64,000 nucleotides of DNA, taken from contig BSYQ01000002.1 of NCBI GenBank assembly GCA_030272585.1, forward strand, positions 4,464,001 through 4,528,000. The letters are read 5' to 3'. A model generated the notes under the pieces. It saw only the letters and a list, made by a program, of their open reading frames with translations, searched no databases and had not been told where the DNA came from. This DNA is from Bryopsis sp. KO-2023 (Eukaryota; Chlorophyta; Ulvophyceae; Bryopsidales; Bryopsidaceae). Positions 43,316 to 55,140 of this stretch are shown in pieces. How positions within the stretch are numbered: the first letter of the stretch is position 1; the number at the start of each line of letters is the position of its first letter. The translations under genes and the position numbers were made by a program.

Positions 43316-43445
43316 GAGGTGTTCCTGGTGACGATAAGCCAGATGGTGATGGAGGTGATGACCACCGCGATAGGCGAACCCGTCCTTAGTCACACCCCCG
43401 CATTCCAGGTGCGCCTGATGGCGGAGGTGATGGTGGCGGTGGGCG
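43316..43445 (+). other. Gag-derived trace inside the nested element
   Basis: The nucleotide sequence parallels the part of the chromovirus gag that encodes the GDDDPDDDGGDDYRDRRNRP and IPGAPDGGG stretches (near 50,330-50,450, opposite strand). It shows that the non-autonomous element descends from, or recombined with, a relative of its present host element. Confidence 0.6.
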
Positions 43446-46400
43446 AATATCATCCCAAGAGGCTGGGACAGCGTTGTGTTCAAGTGTTCTCAAGTAGGAT
43501 AATAGAGAACATGTGTGGCTGACGCGAAAACCAAGAGAACGTATGTGGTTGACGCGAAAAAGGATGAACGCTGGCGAAACAAGGAAAATGCGCCAAGCTA
43601 GCCACCAAGGTTAAAAGACAAATGAACGCAACAGCTGACGACAGTATCGTGCCTGCAAAAAGCTGTATTGCATCAGCAGGATATGAGGATAGTGAAGCCA
43701 ACGCTGTTATCGACTGGAAAAACTTAGATTTTGGATATTAGGCCTAAAGAGAAAAGGAGAGTTCGTAGAAGGGGGTAAAGTTGCGACATAAAGGTTGAAC
43801 TTTTAACCTAAGTTCGAGTCTGATGAGGCCATGGAAGTTGAGAGTGAGATGGCGCCTCTGACCCAAGAGGTTGTAACGAGAGGTGAAAGGGTGCGAACCA
43901 TGACTAGAGGTGGGCGAGGTCAGAAGGTCACTAGATCATGGAGGCGACCAGAGGAGGGTGAGGGCAGAAGTTCACTGGATCGCCAGGAAAATCCGCACCG
44001 CCGCAGAACAAGGCAAAGACCATAAGCTCAAGAGACTAGACGGATCAAAAGGATAAGAACAAAGGATTCTTTCTTCAGAATATCACAAGAAAGATCCTGG
44101 AGAACCCCCAAATAGACCCGCGAGAGAACGGTAACCCGGTAATCGCAGAGGGGTCAAGGCGAATGGAGTAATGGAGTAAGGTGGAGAAGATTTTTAAGGG
44201 TGATGGTTTTGGCTTTGAAGGCAATTCTAAGGTTTTTCGGTTCTTCTTTTGTGGACCAAGTCCAAAGGTGGACCTAAAAGTATGAAAAGAAGTCAAGCAT
44301 GTTGGACGCGACAGACCTTTGGTCTGTAAAGACAAACTGCGCCATTCTGCTAGAATTCGCGAAGTTAGTCAGAGACCCAACATTAAGAGTGAAGCATGTT
44401 TGCTTTTTGCGCCAACCAGAGAGTGTTGCAGTAAGCTCAGGTTGATGAAAGAAACAGAGCGACCCCAGGTGGTTAGTTGTGTGAGACAATCACCACCAAG
44501 CGTTAAGTTGTCATCTCTAGGAAACTATGGGATGTACACTTCGTTGGTGAGAAGAAAAAGACGAGGCTATGGGAGTCGAACCCATATTAGGGCCAACGCC
44601 TCGATCTAACTTCCAGCAAAAGAGATCATGACGAAGCAACTGTGAGCTTCGTATTTACTGGGTGATGCGTGTGTTGCTGCCCAATGAGCCACTGTGTTGT
44701 GTGCGACGTTGCTGGAAGAAGCGACCGCCTAGTGGGAGTATTGTTGATGAAACGTTGGCAAAAGGCGTGGAGAGAACTGGGTTGATGCTGGCTGACGCAA
44801 GTGACACTGAAGGTGCCAAAAGGAGATGGAGATGGAGTTATGTGATTGAAAACTTCGAGGGGAAAAATTGAATTCTCCCTATGCAAGCGTGGAAGGCTAT
44901 TATGGCTGAGCCTCAATTGGAGTCAAGTGTGGAGGCAATTGTGAAGCGCCCCACCTAGAGAAATATTTATACGCTGCAAAAGAGCTGGGAGTATAAAGAG
45001 GAAGTTTCCAAGAGGATCTGAACGACCACAACCTTGCGTTCTAAACAAAAGTGACGAACAGCAAGAAGAGAAGTGGTAAACACGAGTCGCTATATTATGC
45101 GAAATGCACTCGCGTTTATATGGAGCACCTAAGTAGGAGCACGCCTCTAATAAGGGGAAGCGACCAACGCTGTGGTGTTACTACGTTCAGTAGCAGAAGG
45201 AAAACGGGGAAGTGTAAGTGAGTAGAAGCGAGACGCTCCTCCAACACTCCCGAAGATTCCTCTGCATGGAAAGTGCGTTAACTACAGAGATAGCACTAAA
45301 ACGTTCAGATGAGAAGTTAAAGAACGTTCACTTGGAAACTCCGTCGTGAAGGTATGAGTCGAAGTTTGGGAGAGTATGAAAGATGGAAAAGTAAGAAAAA
45401 GTGGGAAGGAAAGCTAAAGAAGACGTGTGGAAAATGTGCTAAGTGAAAAGCACCTGTGGAGTTATCCATAGTGGGGATAACAAGATATTTTGGAGAAGGG
45501 CCGGAAGTTTTTCTACCTTGTGCGAACAAGAAGATCCAACGATTGAGAGAATATGGAGTGTAGTTTTAACCAAGTGTGGATGGCGAAATTACAACGAGGG
45601 AAAGACAATGTGTTAAAGAGAGAAAGCGATGGGAGCTTAAAGCGCCACGTTGACTCGCGCGAAACGATGTGTTGTTGAGAACTTTAAACATCGATCGCTC
45701 TATTGTTCTTTCCACCCTAGAACTTTGTTCTATGGGGATACCATGCTTGTGTTAAGCACAAGGAGATGTGCACCCAGTGCGCTGGTTGATGCACTTCCAT
45801 AAACGAGGGTCGTCGTTGCAAGGGCAAACTTCCAAGATATTTAAATTTCGATCTACACTAAGTGAGATGCGTGAAGCAAGAAGGATCTCCAAAAGAGAAG
45901 ATAGTGTGGAGCTGTTGCCTTATATTATGCGGCAACAAAGAGTATGAAAGAACCTTGAAGTCCATGCGAAGGAATTTGTGTTAACTATCACAAAACCTTG
46001 TGCAAAGGCTGAGGGATACCTCCTAAGGGAGAAGATGTTTATTCGCCACCTGAGCAATGAGAGAGCTAGGTGACGCACTATGTGGATGATAGCCTTGTGC
46101 ATAACGGGGTTTAGAGGATGACAATGGTTGACAACCCCATGAGAATGAGATGCAAGTGAAAAACCGCAAAAGGTTGCAAAAAGGTTTGCTGATGGTGGTG
46201 GAGCGAAGAGGAAGGGGTTTATCTCCTCAAATTCATAACGCCCTTGAGCATCATGGTTTGAGATTTGGGATATCCACCAAGGGACTTGGTGAGAGGCGTT
46301 TGTGAACGCATTGCCCTGTTTAGGGACCCCCAATGATGCGTCATCCATGTGTTAATGGTTGATTCCAGGCTGGTTGAGCCGTAGTTGCTCCCAGTGTCTG

Positions 46401-49400
46401 ACAAGTGTGTGGTGAGGCTGATGGGAAAACAGAGGCCACACCTTCATCATTGGCCTGTAGTGTCAGGACTAACTCCGTGGATGAACTCGACCATATTTCG
46501 CTTCAGAGTGTCCGCATTTGCGAGATCTTCGCCACATCATCCATGTGGATATGTTGTGATGTGTGGTGCATCTTTTTCTCAAGGTTTTATGGAGGTTGAC
46601 GCATTTTTATGCGATACGGCTGGAGATATGTGCAACCTTGCAATATTTGCGCATAGCGACTTGCTGTGTTTGTGTGGAGGCTACGGCTCTATGTTTTTCT
46701 ACCCTTTTGGGACGTGGACGAGGGCGTTCCACTGGCCCCAGGGGGGACAGGAGTGCTCACGAGCGACGAATGAGGTTACCGACGAAGGAGGTCACGAAGT
46801 AGTCGTGAGTGAGGTAAATCGAACAAACGAACGAAGTGAGTCTCTTCAGCAACGGAGTGCGCAGTGAGATTTACTGGCCGCCAGGCCACACTCAAAATTT
46901 TGAATTAAACCCGGTGTATACATTGGATGCACTGGAAATGCGACATGGAGGACGAGTTGAGGGTGGTACTCTCTAGCACAAGTTGCTAAAGTATGTGATG
47001 GAGTTGTTTCAAAGAAGTTGTTTTCGAACGTGATAAAAGAGAATACCCACGAGAGGGACAGCCACAAGTGGCTGAGACGTGATCGATGAATGTGGAGAAA
47101 AGGAATTGGAGTGTTGTGGGATGGTTGAGACACCTTGCTGTCTCCCATGACGGTAAAACCACTATTACAGGGCGTGTGATAGTTGGTGATCTCGAAGTCC
47201 TGAGAAACCGTGGCGAAAATATAGGAGACTCCATAGAATCACACATTAGTCGGGATAAGAATCCTTGCAGGGAACTCGAGGAGCTGAAACTCAATATCTC
47301 ATTAGAGTATGAGTTAAAGGATTCGTCAGCTTCAAGACGGCCTTGGTGATGGTCGCCTAGTGTGAAGTCCACCTTAGTTTCGGTAGTACTAAGGGGGAGG
47401 AGACGTGATTCTACCCTAAGTGTTCAAAGAGAGGAACACAGGAGCGAAAAGAGACGTAGCAGCTGGAACCCTGTGCGCCAGCTACCGCGTACGCGCGTGT
47501 GAAGACTTCCTAAGGGAAATGTGGCTACGTTAATATGATGGCGAAACAGTTTACTTAATCCAATACTCGAAGTGGATGGTGCTCTGTGTATCATTTTATT
47601 AAGAAGAGAGCGCAACACTTGGAGTTCGTTTGTTATCGACGAGTGTGAAGACAATTCCAGCGACACATGTCAACGCGACTAAGGTGTTAAGGTGATGCAT
47701 GGCGTGGAATATGTCTATTTCTGAGGGTGTAGCATATGGACCGACCAAAATACAAGTCTGTCGTTCTGAAAAGGAGAAGGCAAATATTAGCCTCGCGACA
47801 GAGGTTCCATGAAGGATAAAGCGAGAGTAACTTCGTGGAAGGGATTGAGCAGTAGCTTGATCAATTGACGTCGAGGATCGGTGTGTGCTATCACATGAAG
47901 AGCTTAGCTCTGGAGGAGATGAAGTTCACAAGAGTTTAATGGACTCTGGCGCAAGTATTTGACAATCCGCCAAGTGCTACGAGTAGTGACTGAACCAGAG
48001 CAGCAATCGGCGAAAGATAAACGAGCAGCGAAGAAAACTCTTGAACGACAAGAGGTGTGATATCTTCAACGACAACAAGTGCGTTTAACCAACGTGTTGG
48101 TTGGAGAAAGAGAGAGACTATCGAGTGCCACAACCAGATTGAGAAACACCACTCTGTTTTAAGGTTGATGGTAAAAGGAACTGCATTGGATTACACTTGA
48201 GAGTTGAAGAAACACAAGTGGAGAAAGAAGAAGCAACAGCAACAGTGGACGTCGACTATAAAGGAACCGTGGTGAGCATCTCGGAAGATTTACAGACGGA
48301 GGAGGAGAAGACGAGCAGAATACGCGATAAATCCTTGTACAGCGGTTGTAAGTCGCCAAAGAGCGCAGTAAAGACTATTCCCATCAAGGTAATAAGTCGG
48401 AATGCCGTGCATGGTTCATAGCCGATCCATCAAAGGCAAGAGGAGTCGCAGATATTACTTCTATTGGCGAAGAACACGAGAATGCCTAACGCATCCTTGT
48501 TTATCTTTGTGAGAAAATACTTGAAGAATGAGGAGATTATCCACACTACCTTCGGGACTTGCATGATGTATGGGTGCAAACACATGTGAGTGTGGGATAC
48601 GTTCTAAGTCTTCAACGTGGAGCTTGCATATGGTGACTGCCTACAATGGGTAGTGCAGAAAGGAGTTGCATCTTCAAACGTCAGTGAACTGGAAGGAGGA
48701 GAAGCGTTAGCTGGATAGGCAACCGGTAACGCAAGGATCAACAAGTGGAAGAATTTATCGAGGAAATAAGAAGAGAAGCAGGAGGAAGAACAAGCAAGAG
48801 ATGAATGGCGGTCAGAGGCATAGGTTCCCTAAAGTGGAATACAAACTCAATAGGTCTTTTGGGGATGGCAATGGTGGAAGATCCTAGTGTGGGATCACGT
48901 GTTGGTACCATTGACCCAAAGCCAGCCTATGTAACTCGTCTTCATATGCTACTCTGACTTAGCTGATTTGATTGAGGATTCGATAATGTTGGAGGTGGAG
49001 CACTTGGTTGATCACAACAGTAACGAAGAATACAAGTGGATGTATTCTGACTTGCCTCCCGACGTGGTAGCCTACCCTCAGGTCAAGGTCAATAGACTAT
49101 GAGAGGATGGTGCGTTTATATCAAACAAGAGAAAGAGAACCCAAAGCGGAAGAGGAAGAGCAAGAGTCAAGGACTACTAAGGAGAGCGAGAGAGCGAAAC
49201 CTGAGACAGAGAGGTCTAAGGTAGAGAGAAGTGCGGCAAAGAGCGACTACAGGACGGAGAAATGGCTGGAGGTGCTAAAAGGGAGAGCACCGAGTGAGTT
49301 CGCTGAAAAGCTGGAGCTCCACCTGTCAATGTGCGGCCCACATGAGTTGGTGTGCATGTGTATTGGCCACGCACAAGGGTGAAAGTGCGTTATGCTAAGG

Positions 49401-49846
49401 CCATGGGACAACTGGTAAGAGCATAGCCTTGGCAGTGGATGGAACGTTAAGCAAGGCTACGTTTCCCAAGCTATTTGTTCTAAGGAGCTCAGAGTTGTTG
49501 CCAAATGACGCTCACAGCTGAAGGTTGTAAAGGAAGTGCGCCAACCTCGAGTGTTCAAGACTTTGCCGCAGGAGAGCTGACCAAGACACGAGCAAGAGAT
49601 GTCCAAGATGTCCAAGATGTCCAAGACAGTGGTGGTTCGTGGGTCAGAAGAAAAAGGTTGAGTTGAGCTGAGTTGAATTGAGTTCAGTTGAGTAATGTGC
49701 TTGAGAATCTTTGCATGGTATGGGACGTGCATTGTACCTAGAGGATTAAGTGTGTTAGCTTATGGGTTATGAAGTATTTGTTTGATCGTGGCAGAGAGAA
49801 AGAATGTTAGTGTCGCGGACGCCACTTATTATGGGGCGGGGCAAGT
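43446..49846 (+). other. Internal domain of the nested element, no intact gene
   Basis: The longest open frames are about 160 codons (46385-46867) and have no motif. A Lys/Glu-rich frame at 49107-49382 is the best candidate for a Gag trace. A plus-strand run at about 48,985-49,090 (VEHLVDHNSNEEYKWM) faintly recalls a chromodomain-like tail. A GATGTCCAA triplication lies near 49,598-49,624. Otherwise I see nothing. Confidence 0.4.
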
Positions 49847-50055
49847 TGATAGTGATTTGAGACGAAATGACTGGTCTGGGAGCGTTGAGGTGACTTGTAT
49901 CATTAGTGTGACTCGTGATAGCCCTAGGGTACTATTTAAGGGACACGTAGTTAGACACTGGTTGGGTTGTTGTTTTGGTTGGATTCGCTGTTGTAGGGGA
50001 ACGCTCCCAGGGGGAGTATGTAGAAAATTTATTTCCACCACACACCCCACTATCA
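49847..50055 (+). repeat. Right LTR (209 bp) of the nested element
   Basis: Identical by eye to 41947-42155. A purine-rich tract precedes it and the target duplication GGCAG (50056-50060) follows it. Confidence 0.9.
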
Positions 50056-51981
50056 GGCAGCCCCATAAAGGTTAGTGGCCATAATCGATTGCCACTGTAC
50101 TTCATGCACTCCGCAGGTTCTCAAGTACCGCGTCATGAGCACTTGCCATTTACGGGCTTTTGGTTCTCCACTTCCGTTAAATGCGCGAGGCATTTGCAAC
50201 TTGACGGTGCTAGGCAACCACTGTCCTTGCCTAGGAGGTCCTGGCCCTGCTGGTCCAGCGCCATCTCCACCTCCACCTCCATCAGGAGGTCCACCGGGAG
50301 GTCCACCGCCTCCACCATCTCCACCGCCGCCACCACCTCCTCCGCCATCAGGCGCACCTGGAATGCGGGAAGGTGGGCGGTTTCGTCTGTCGCGGTAATC
50401 ATCACCGCCATCATCATCTGGGTCGTCATCACCAGGGTCTCCAAAGTTACCACGCATGCGAGGAACTCGACTGGGTCCACCAGTAGACTCATATGAACCA
50501 AGTGCAGCAAAGGGATTATTTTCTACCCTTGCTCCCAAAGCACTTAACCCAAGTCCCAATCTTCCAGTACGTGTGGGGATCTGCATGGGTTCTTTTCCTT
50601 TCTCTTCTCTGACCTGTGCCTTAGCACGCTCAAGGTCAATTTGATATAACACTTCTGTTGAGGAGAGAACTCCTGGGTTAGTTCGTGTGGGTCTACGTGA
50701 TCCATCGGCAGAGTCGGGTTCTGAGATGCGTACTCCAGGCTGAGCTCTTGTACTTGGAGGTATCAATTGAGGGAATGTGAAATCAGCGTCTGGTGCGCTG
50801 TCCACTGCAGTGCATGGTGGTGCTTCTGCAGCAACAATTTCACCCTCCTCGACCTGTACTGCTGGAGGAGCCGGTATTGTTGAGGTTCCTGCCCCAACCA
50901 TTCCTACCGCGAAGCTCTGGTCTAGTGGCGGCCATGATGCAGCCAACTGCTTTACTGATTTCTTCGGCAGTGGCATCCCAAAGGCTGAGTCCTCAGGCTC
51001 AGGGGAAGTTGATTCTTCACGCTCTGGTGATACTGCACAAGCATCACTTCCACTTTGGGCACTCTGACTTCCGCCACTCACATCCTCCATGCTTCGTTCC
51101 AGGCCAGATAATCTTAAGGCAACCACATCAGCTGCATCTTGCTGCTGATCCCAGGTTTTGGATGCCTTTTTCTCCAAGGCAATCAAATCTTTTTGAATTG
51201 CTACTCTTGAGCTCTGCAAACGCTTCACCTCAGCACCTTGTTTATGCAAGGACTCCCGAAACAATTCTAGAGTCCGTTCGACTTTTTCGTTGGAATCCGC
51301 AACAGTTCCTAATAAGCCTTCAATTCTCCGCCCTTGAACAAGGGATAACTCGGAGAGTTGTTTTAACTGAAGTGCTGATGCTTCAGTTGCTTCTTTTAGG
51401 TCAGCAAAACGAGAGTCCGCTAGAATGTCTGCGGCATCCATTCTCCTCGTTATTGCGTCCACAGAAGCTTTGATCTCGGCTCTTTCTTTTCTATGGTCGA
51501 TATCTTGGCGTAATAGCCTCTGCTCGTATCGACTATGTTGAGCCGCTACTGAATCCAGCTTCTGCTGTTGCGACACCACCGCATGCTGTGTGGCCTCAAC
51601 CTGTTGCGCATGCTGGTGCTGTGTTTCCAGCGCCTGCCCGATCACCTCTGATGCGCCAGCCAGTTGGTTCGACACAGAGGCCTCAGCATGGGCTAGCCTC
51701 TGCCCCAGTGTCTGGTCAACTTGCTGCAGGTGACCCCTTAGCCCGTGGGCTAAATCGTCCACACGGTCATGGACCGCATCCACATCCTCTCTTAAGGCTT
51801 CCGCATCAGCTCCCATGTCTATGTCGACAGCTGCTTGCTGGACATTGTGGATGTTCTGGACGTTTATTTGTTGATACACAACATTGGGTGCGTCAGGCAA
51901 TTCCTCATCGAACTCAGGTTCAATCCCTGGCTCTTCAACTTGAGGCTCGCGCACTGCCAATGCGTGTTCACGGTCAGCCAT
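50056..51981 (-). CDS. Chromovirus Gag, N-terminal part
   Basis: About 640 codons from MADREHALAVREPQVEEPG. An acidic block (EPEFDEELPD) and a long Gln/Ala/His-rich coiled coil come first. A Ser/Pro/Glu-rich linker and a Gly/Asp-rich stretch follow. The segment ends in an amphipathic start of the capsid region (VKLQMPRAFNGSGEPKARKW). The nested element cuts it at 50,055. Its length is unusual for a Ty3/gypsy Gag because of the added coiled-coil region. Confidence 0.8.
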
Positions 51982-52112
51982 GGTCTCTCAGCCACTATTT
52001 GGGAGTACTCAACAACCACGGTTGGAGTTTCTCTCTACCAAACAAACAAACAAAAACGTTTGTTGCGCCACGTTCACAAGTTTCGATCTCAAGAACTTAA
52101 AGTTCTTGCCTC

Positions 52113-52124
52113 GCTCCGAAACCA
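52113..52124 (-). promoter_or_regulatory. Primer-binding site of the chromovirus
   Basis: On the minus strand TGGTTTCGGAGC follows the 5' LTR after two bases, complementary in form to a tRNA 3' end. Confidence 0.75.
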
Positions 52125-52126
52125 AT

Positions 52127-52543
52127 TGATAGTGAAGCTTGTGGGTGACGCAATAGTGGTCGGCTGTGTTGGTTGGATTCGTGATAACTTGCTGGCTAAC
52201 GCAAGTATACTTGTGGGGTTTGTTGGTTTAGACAACTCTCTAGCTAGCGCGGTTGTAAACGCTACTAGAGCACTTGGTTGGATAAGTGATTGCGTCAGGC
52301 AAACACTTAGACACACACACAAACACACACACAAGCGGGAACACACCAATCCCACGAATCCCGAGTTCTTACAACTAGAATGGAATGTCAAAACAACGAG
52401 TGGGCCTCTTAAGTACCCCTAAGTGTAGTACGCTGACGCATGCCCCAAACTCTGGGTCTAATCTGTCTTACTCGCGAACCCACATGCGTCAGCCACCCTC
52501 GGCTCTATCCCAAACTACCTCGTATAACGCTAAAAGACTAACA
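52127..52543 (-). repeat. 5' LTR of the chromovirus (417 bp)
   Basis: Bounded by TG and CA on the correct sides, with a primer-binding site inside and the target duplication CTGAC (52544-52548) outside. It contains a CA-repeat tract near 52,310-52,330. Its end shares TGATAGTG with the nested element's LTR. Confidence 0.85.
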
Positions 52544-53348
52544 CTGACGCTTGGACATCACGTTTAGCACGACGAAGACGCAACGCCGCGATCTTCATCT
52601 CCTCGCTTTGAAACTGAATCAAAACGGGGCGCTTGTATCCGTCAGCTCGAGCTCCCATCCGATAAGCCTTCACTACTTTGGGGGCATCTGAAGATAAGGA
52701 GTCGAAAAACGCTTGTAAAGACGATCCCAAAGAGGCTTCGGACTCCGTTGGCGACTCGGGCAACCAACGGAGGACAACATTGGTTTTCTTGAGTTGCTGT
52801 TCCAGCCTGTCATTGATCCCCTCCAAATTAGAAACTTGCTCCTCCAGGACACGGAGACGATGTGAGAACCGGGTTATCAAGTCCTCTGTTTTTGACAAAT
52901 GGTGGCGGATAGTAGAATCCAGGGCATCCAACAAAGTCGCTGCCAATGAATCCACCCCTTCCCGATCCGGAAAAAACTGCCGGACGCTGTCCAAAAATTT
53001 ATCCCTCAAACCGCCAACACCAGCACCACTATCGACCTCCATACGCTGCGGCAACGCACCTTCCCCATCAGGCGGGGAGGTATTGGGTCCAGAACGCAAC
53101 GGGGCATATTGCAAGTTCGCCAACAGGGCATTATAATTCGTAACGCTTTCCTTCTTCTTCTTTTTCATCTGATCAGCGGTTGCACCAAGCGGAACCCTAT
53201 CGTCCCCGCCGGAACGACCCCGAGGAGTTTTCATACAAACAACAGACGAAGGAGAAACGAAAGAATGACACTCCCTAACCCACAGAGGGACGGGTGAAGC
53301 CGGCGCAGAAAGAGAGGGACCCTCACACAAAGCGTGCGGAGCAACCAA
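52544..53348 (-). CDS. LINE ORF1, N-terminal part (RNA-binding protein)
   Basis: About 268 codons. A Lys-rich stretch (MKKKKKESVTNYNALLANLQ) precedes a coiled coil (RLRVLEEQVSNLEGINDRLE) and an RNA-recognition-type fold (NVVLRWLPES, then VVKAYRMGARADGYKRPVLI). This is the layout of L1-type ORF1 proteins, which trimerise and coat the LINE RNA. The remaining C-terminal part is at 35,154-35,421. Confidence 0.75.
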
Positions 53349-53440
53349 ACAGGAGAGAGGTTCCGAATCAGTGGTGCAATCAGACGGAATCGTTGCGGAA
53401 AAAAAAACAGAATTTGCAGCGTTGTTATCTCCATGTTATC
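52544..53440 (-). mobile_element. LINE, 5' portion (5' end and most of ORF1)
   Basis: In element orientation it begins at 53440, right after the 12-bp target duplication, with GATAACATGGAGATAACAAC and an untranslated part of about 90 bp. It continues with ORF1 until the chromovirus insertion at 52,544. Confidence 0.8.
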
Positions 53441-53452
53441 TCCGAGTTACCA

Positions 53453-54215
53453 GACCCCATCGCCAAGCGTTACTCATCATCACGGCGGCGACCAGGCACC
53501 TGTCCGTCCCATGTGATAAAAAGAGCGAATCCTGTCGAGGGACTTTTTTCCATTGGCGGCAAAATCGCCTGCAGCAATTTTGCGGTACTACACCAGCTTT
53601 TGCTTTCTGTCCGTCCCCCTCGAGAAGAAGAAAAACGACGGCGGGAAAAGGAGTTGCCTGCGATAACGCCGGTGGAAGAGAAGAAGGAAATGGAAACAGG
53701 TGAGGGCAGAAGAAACCTCGCGCCATTCAGGGCTGGGTCGACTGTACGATTCTTTCAAAGCTTTTTTTTGGGGGGGGGTCGTAGCTTACCCACTGATCGT
53801 CCGCTCGTTTTCTTCCCTGTTCTTCCGCTTTTTGTGTTTTCTCCCCCTTCCAAAAGAGTTGATGGGCGAGATAAGTAGTCGTTTCTGTGACGCGTGCGCC
53901 GCATTTTTTTTTGGATGCTCGTTTGTTCTTTCAATTTTCGTGGCAGGAACCAGGAGTATGAATCTTTTCTGTTTGCCAACTTGTTTTTTTTTTCCAGGCA
54001 ACAGGGCGACGAAAGAGCGGCGAGAAACGAGCCAGACTGATGGAACAATAAGAGTGAGAATTTTTTGGACTGCCTGTCAACCTTTTTGGGAAACGAAATG
54101 AAAACCTGAAAAAAATTCGAGAAAGTGTGTCCTATCTCTAACCCCTTTTCAGGGAACAAAATGGGGAAAGGAAACAATAAACACTTCCCCAGCTCTGTAT
54201 ACATATTTTTTTAAT
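53453..54215 (+). CDS. 3' part of the host gene split by the nest
   Basis: The frame SELP resumes after the LINE with DPIAKRYSSSRRRPG and runs to a good donor (AAACAG|GTGAGG, exon end 53699). The end is Glu/Lys-rich (PPREEEKRRREKELPAI). A second exon (53998-54053, reading NRATKERRETSQTDGTIR) joins in phase. A third from about 54152 (GTKWGKETINTSPALYTYFFN, stop near 54214) also fits after a 98-bp intron. Other acceptors near 54,738 and 54,970 are possible. The product is basic, Arg/Lys-rich and unknown to me. Exon 1 is the secure part. Confidence 0.45.
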
Positions 54216-55140
54216 TAAGGGGGGGGGCGCGGGGAGGTTGGGGACTGTCATGAAAACCCTTTCCTCCCCCCCCCCAAAAAAAAAAGAAAAGAAAAGGTTT
54301 CCCCTTTATGAAAGAGTCCGCCGGTTCTCTGTTTTCAATATATGTAGATATTTTCAAATTCGATACAATTTCGTATTTGTTTTTCGCTTGGAGAGGTGGT
54401 GGGGGACTGGATCAGATTGTTTTTACCAGTTTTTTTTTGTTTTTTTTTGGGGGGGTGGGGTGGTGGTGATGGTGTTGCCTGTTTTTCCCTTTTTCCTGTG
54501 GGGAAAAATGATCAGAGGAAAAGAAAAAAATAATAAGAAGAAAACAAACCTCTTTTTTTAGGTAGATAGGGTTATCCTTCCTCTCTTTTTCCCCATTGTG
54601 GAAAAAAAAAAGTGTCGGTCCAGTTTTCACTTTATTTTTCTCTTCTCCTCTTGGTTTCAGTTCCTTTCCTTTTCCCCATTGTAAAAAAAAACCTGTCAGT
54701 CCAGTTTTCAATTTTTCTTTTGCCCTCTTGGTTTCAGGTTGTCCTCAGATTCAGCTTTCGCAGCAGGAACTATTCCGGGCGTAGGGAAATAAATTGAGAA
54801 AAAAAAGAGCACGAGTCCAACGCTCGGTGGAGTTCAAGCAATTATTTTTTCCACTCCCCCAATTTTTCTTTCAGGTACGTCAATAAATACATATAGTTTC
54901 CACCAGATTTTTTTTTTTTGGATCCGGATCTTACTCTTATCACTCTTTTTTCCCTCCATGCGGGGAACAGAAATGAGAAAAACAACCAAAGACAGGAAGA
55001 GGATTTGTCTCGAGATTGGCTCAAAGGTGATCTTCAGTTGATGGCAATGAAAGAACACAATAAACAAAAAAGACGTGTATATATAACATTCGATGACCTA
55101 TTTTCCAAACCCTTTCAAAATTGTATTGAAAATTAAACTC
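54216..55140. other. Pyrimidine- and homopolymer-rich stretch with possible further exons
   Basis: G8-9, A10 and T10 runs dominate. A plus frame ending at 55,136 (NKQKRRVYITFDDLFSKPF) follows an acceptor-like AACAG at 54,966-54,970 and could be a last exon of the split gene or of another gene. Two similar 100-bp segments (54,580-54,735) contain TTTCCCCATTG and a GGTTTCAG acceptor each, indicating a local duplication. Confidence 0.3.

Larger units (their letters stand above)
41947..50055 (+). mobile_element. Non-autonomous LTR retrotransposon (LARD-like) nested in the chromovirus
   Basis: An 8.1-kb element on the plus strand has two identical 209-bp LTRs (41947-42155, 49847-50055). It has a primer-binding site two bases inside the left LTR and a purine-rich tract (GGGGCGGGGCAAG) just before the right LTR. 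The internal 7.7 kb has no long open frame and no recognisable enzyme. Only Gag-like traces are seen, for example 43,316-43,445, which matches the Gly/Asp-rich part of the host chromovirus Gag. Identical LTRs and a clean 5-bp target duplication suggest a very recent insertion, the youngest layer of the nest. It must use proteins of an autonomous relative, plausibly the chromovirus family itself given the shared primer site and LTR ends (TGATAGTG). As a coding element it is broken throughout. Confidence 0.85.
35422..52543 (-). mobile_element. Chromovirus (Ty3/gypsy LTR retrotransposon with chromodomain)
   Basis: A minus-strand element lies between target duplications CTGAC (35417-35421 and 52544-52548), inserted in LINE ORF1. 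Order: 417-bp 5' LTR (52127-52543), primer-binding site, gag, pol, then an extra ORF, then an 82-bp LTR stub (35422-35503). Pol is one long open frame and looks whole. Gag is interrupted by the nested element at 41947-50055. The stub is identical to the matching part of the 5' LTR, so the insertion looks recent. I count about two structural breaks: the nested insertion and the shortened LTR. Confidence 0.9.

Noticed and set aside
53294-53452. Start of a plus-strand 194-codon ORF
   Set aside because: The first part is antisense LINE 5' sequence; the host frame begins again only after the target duplication.
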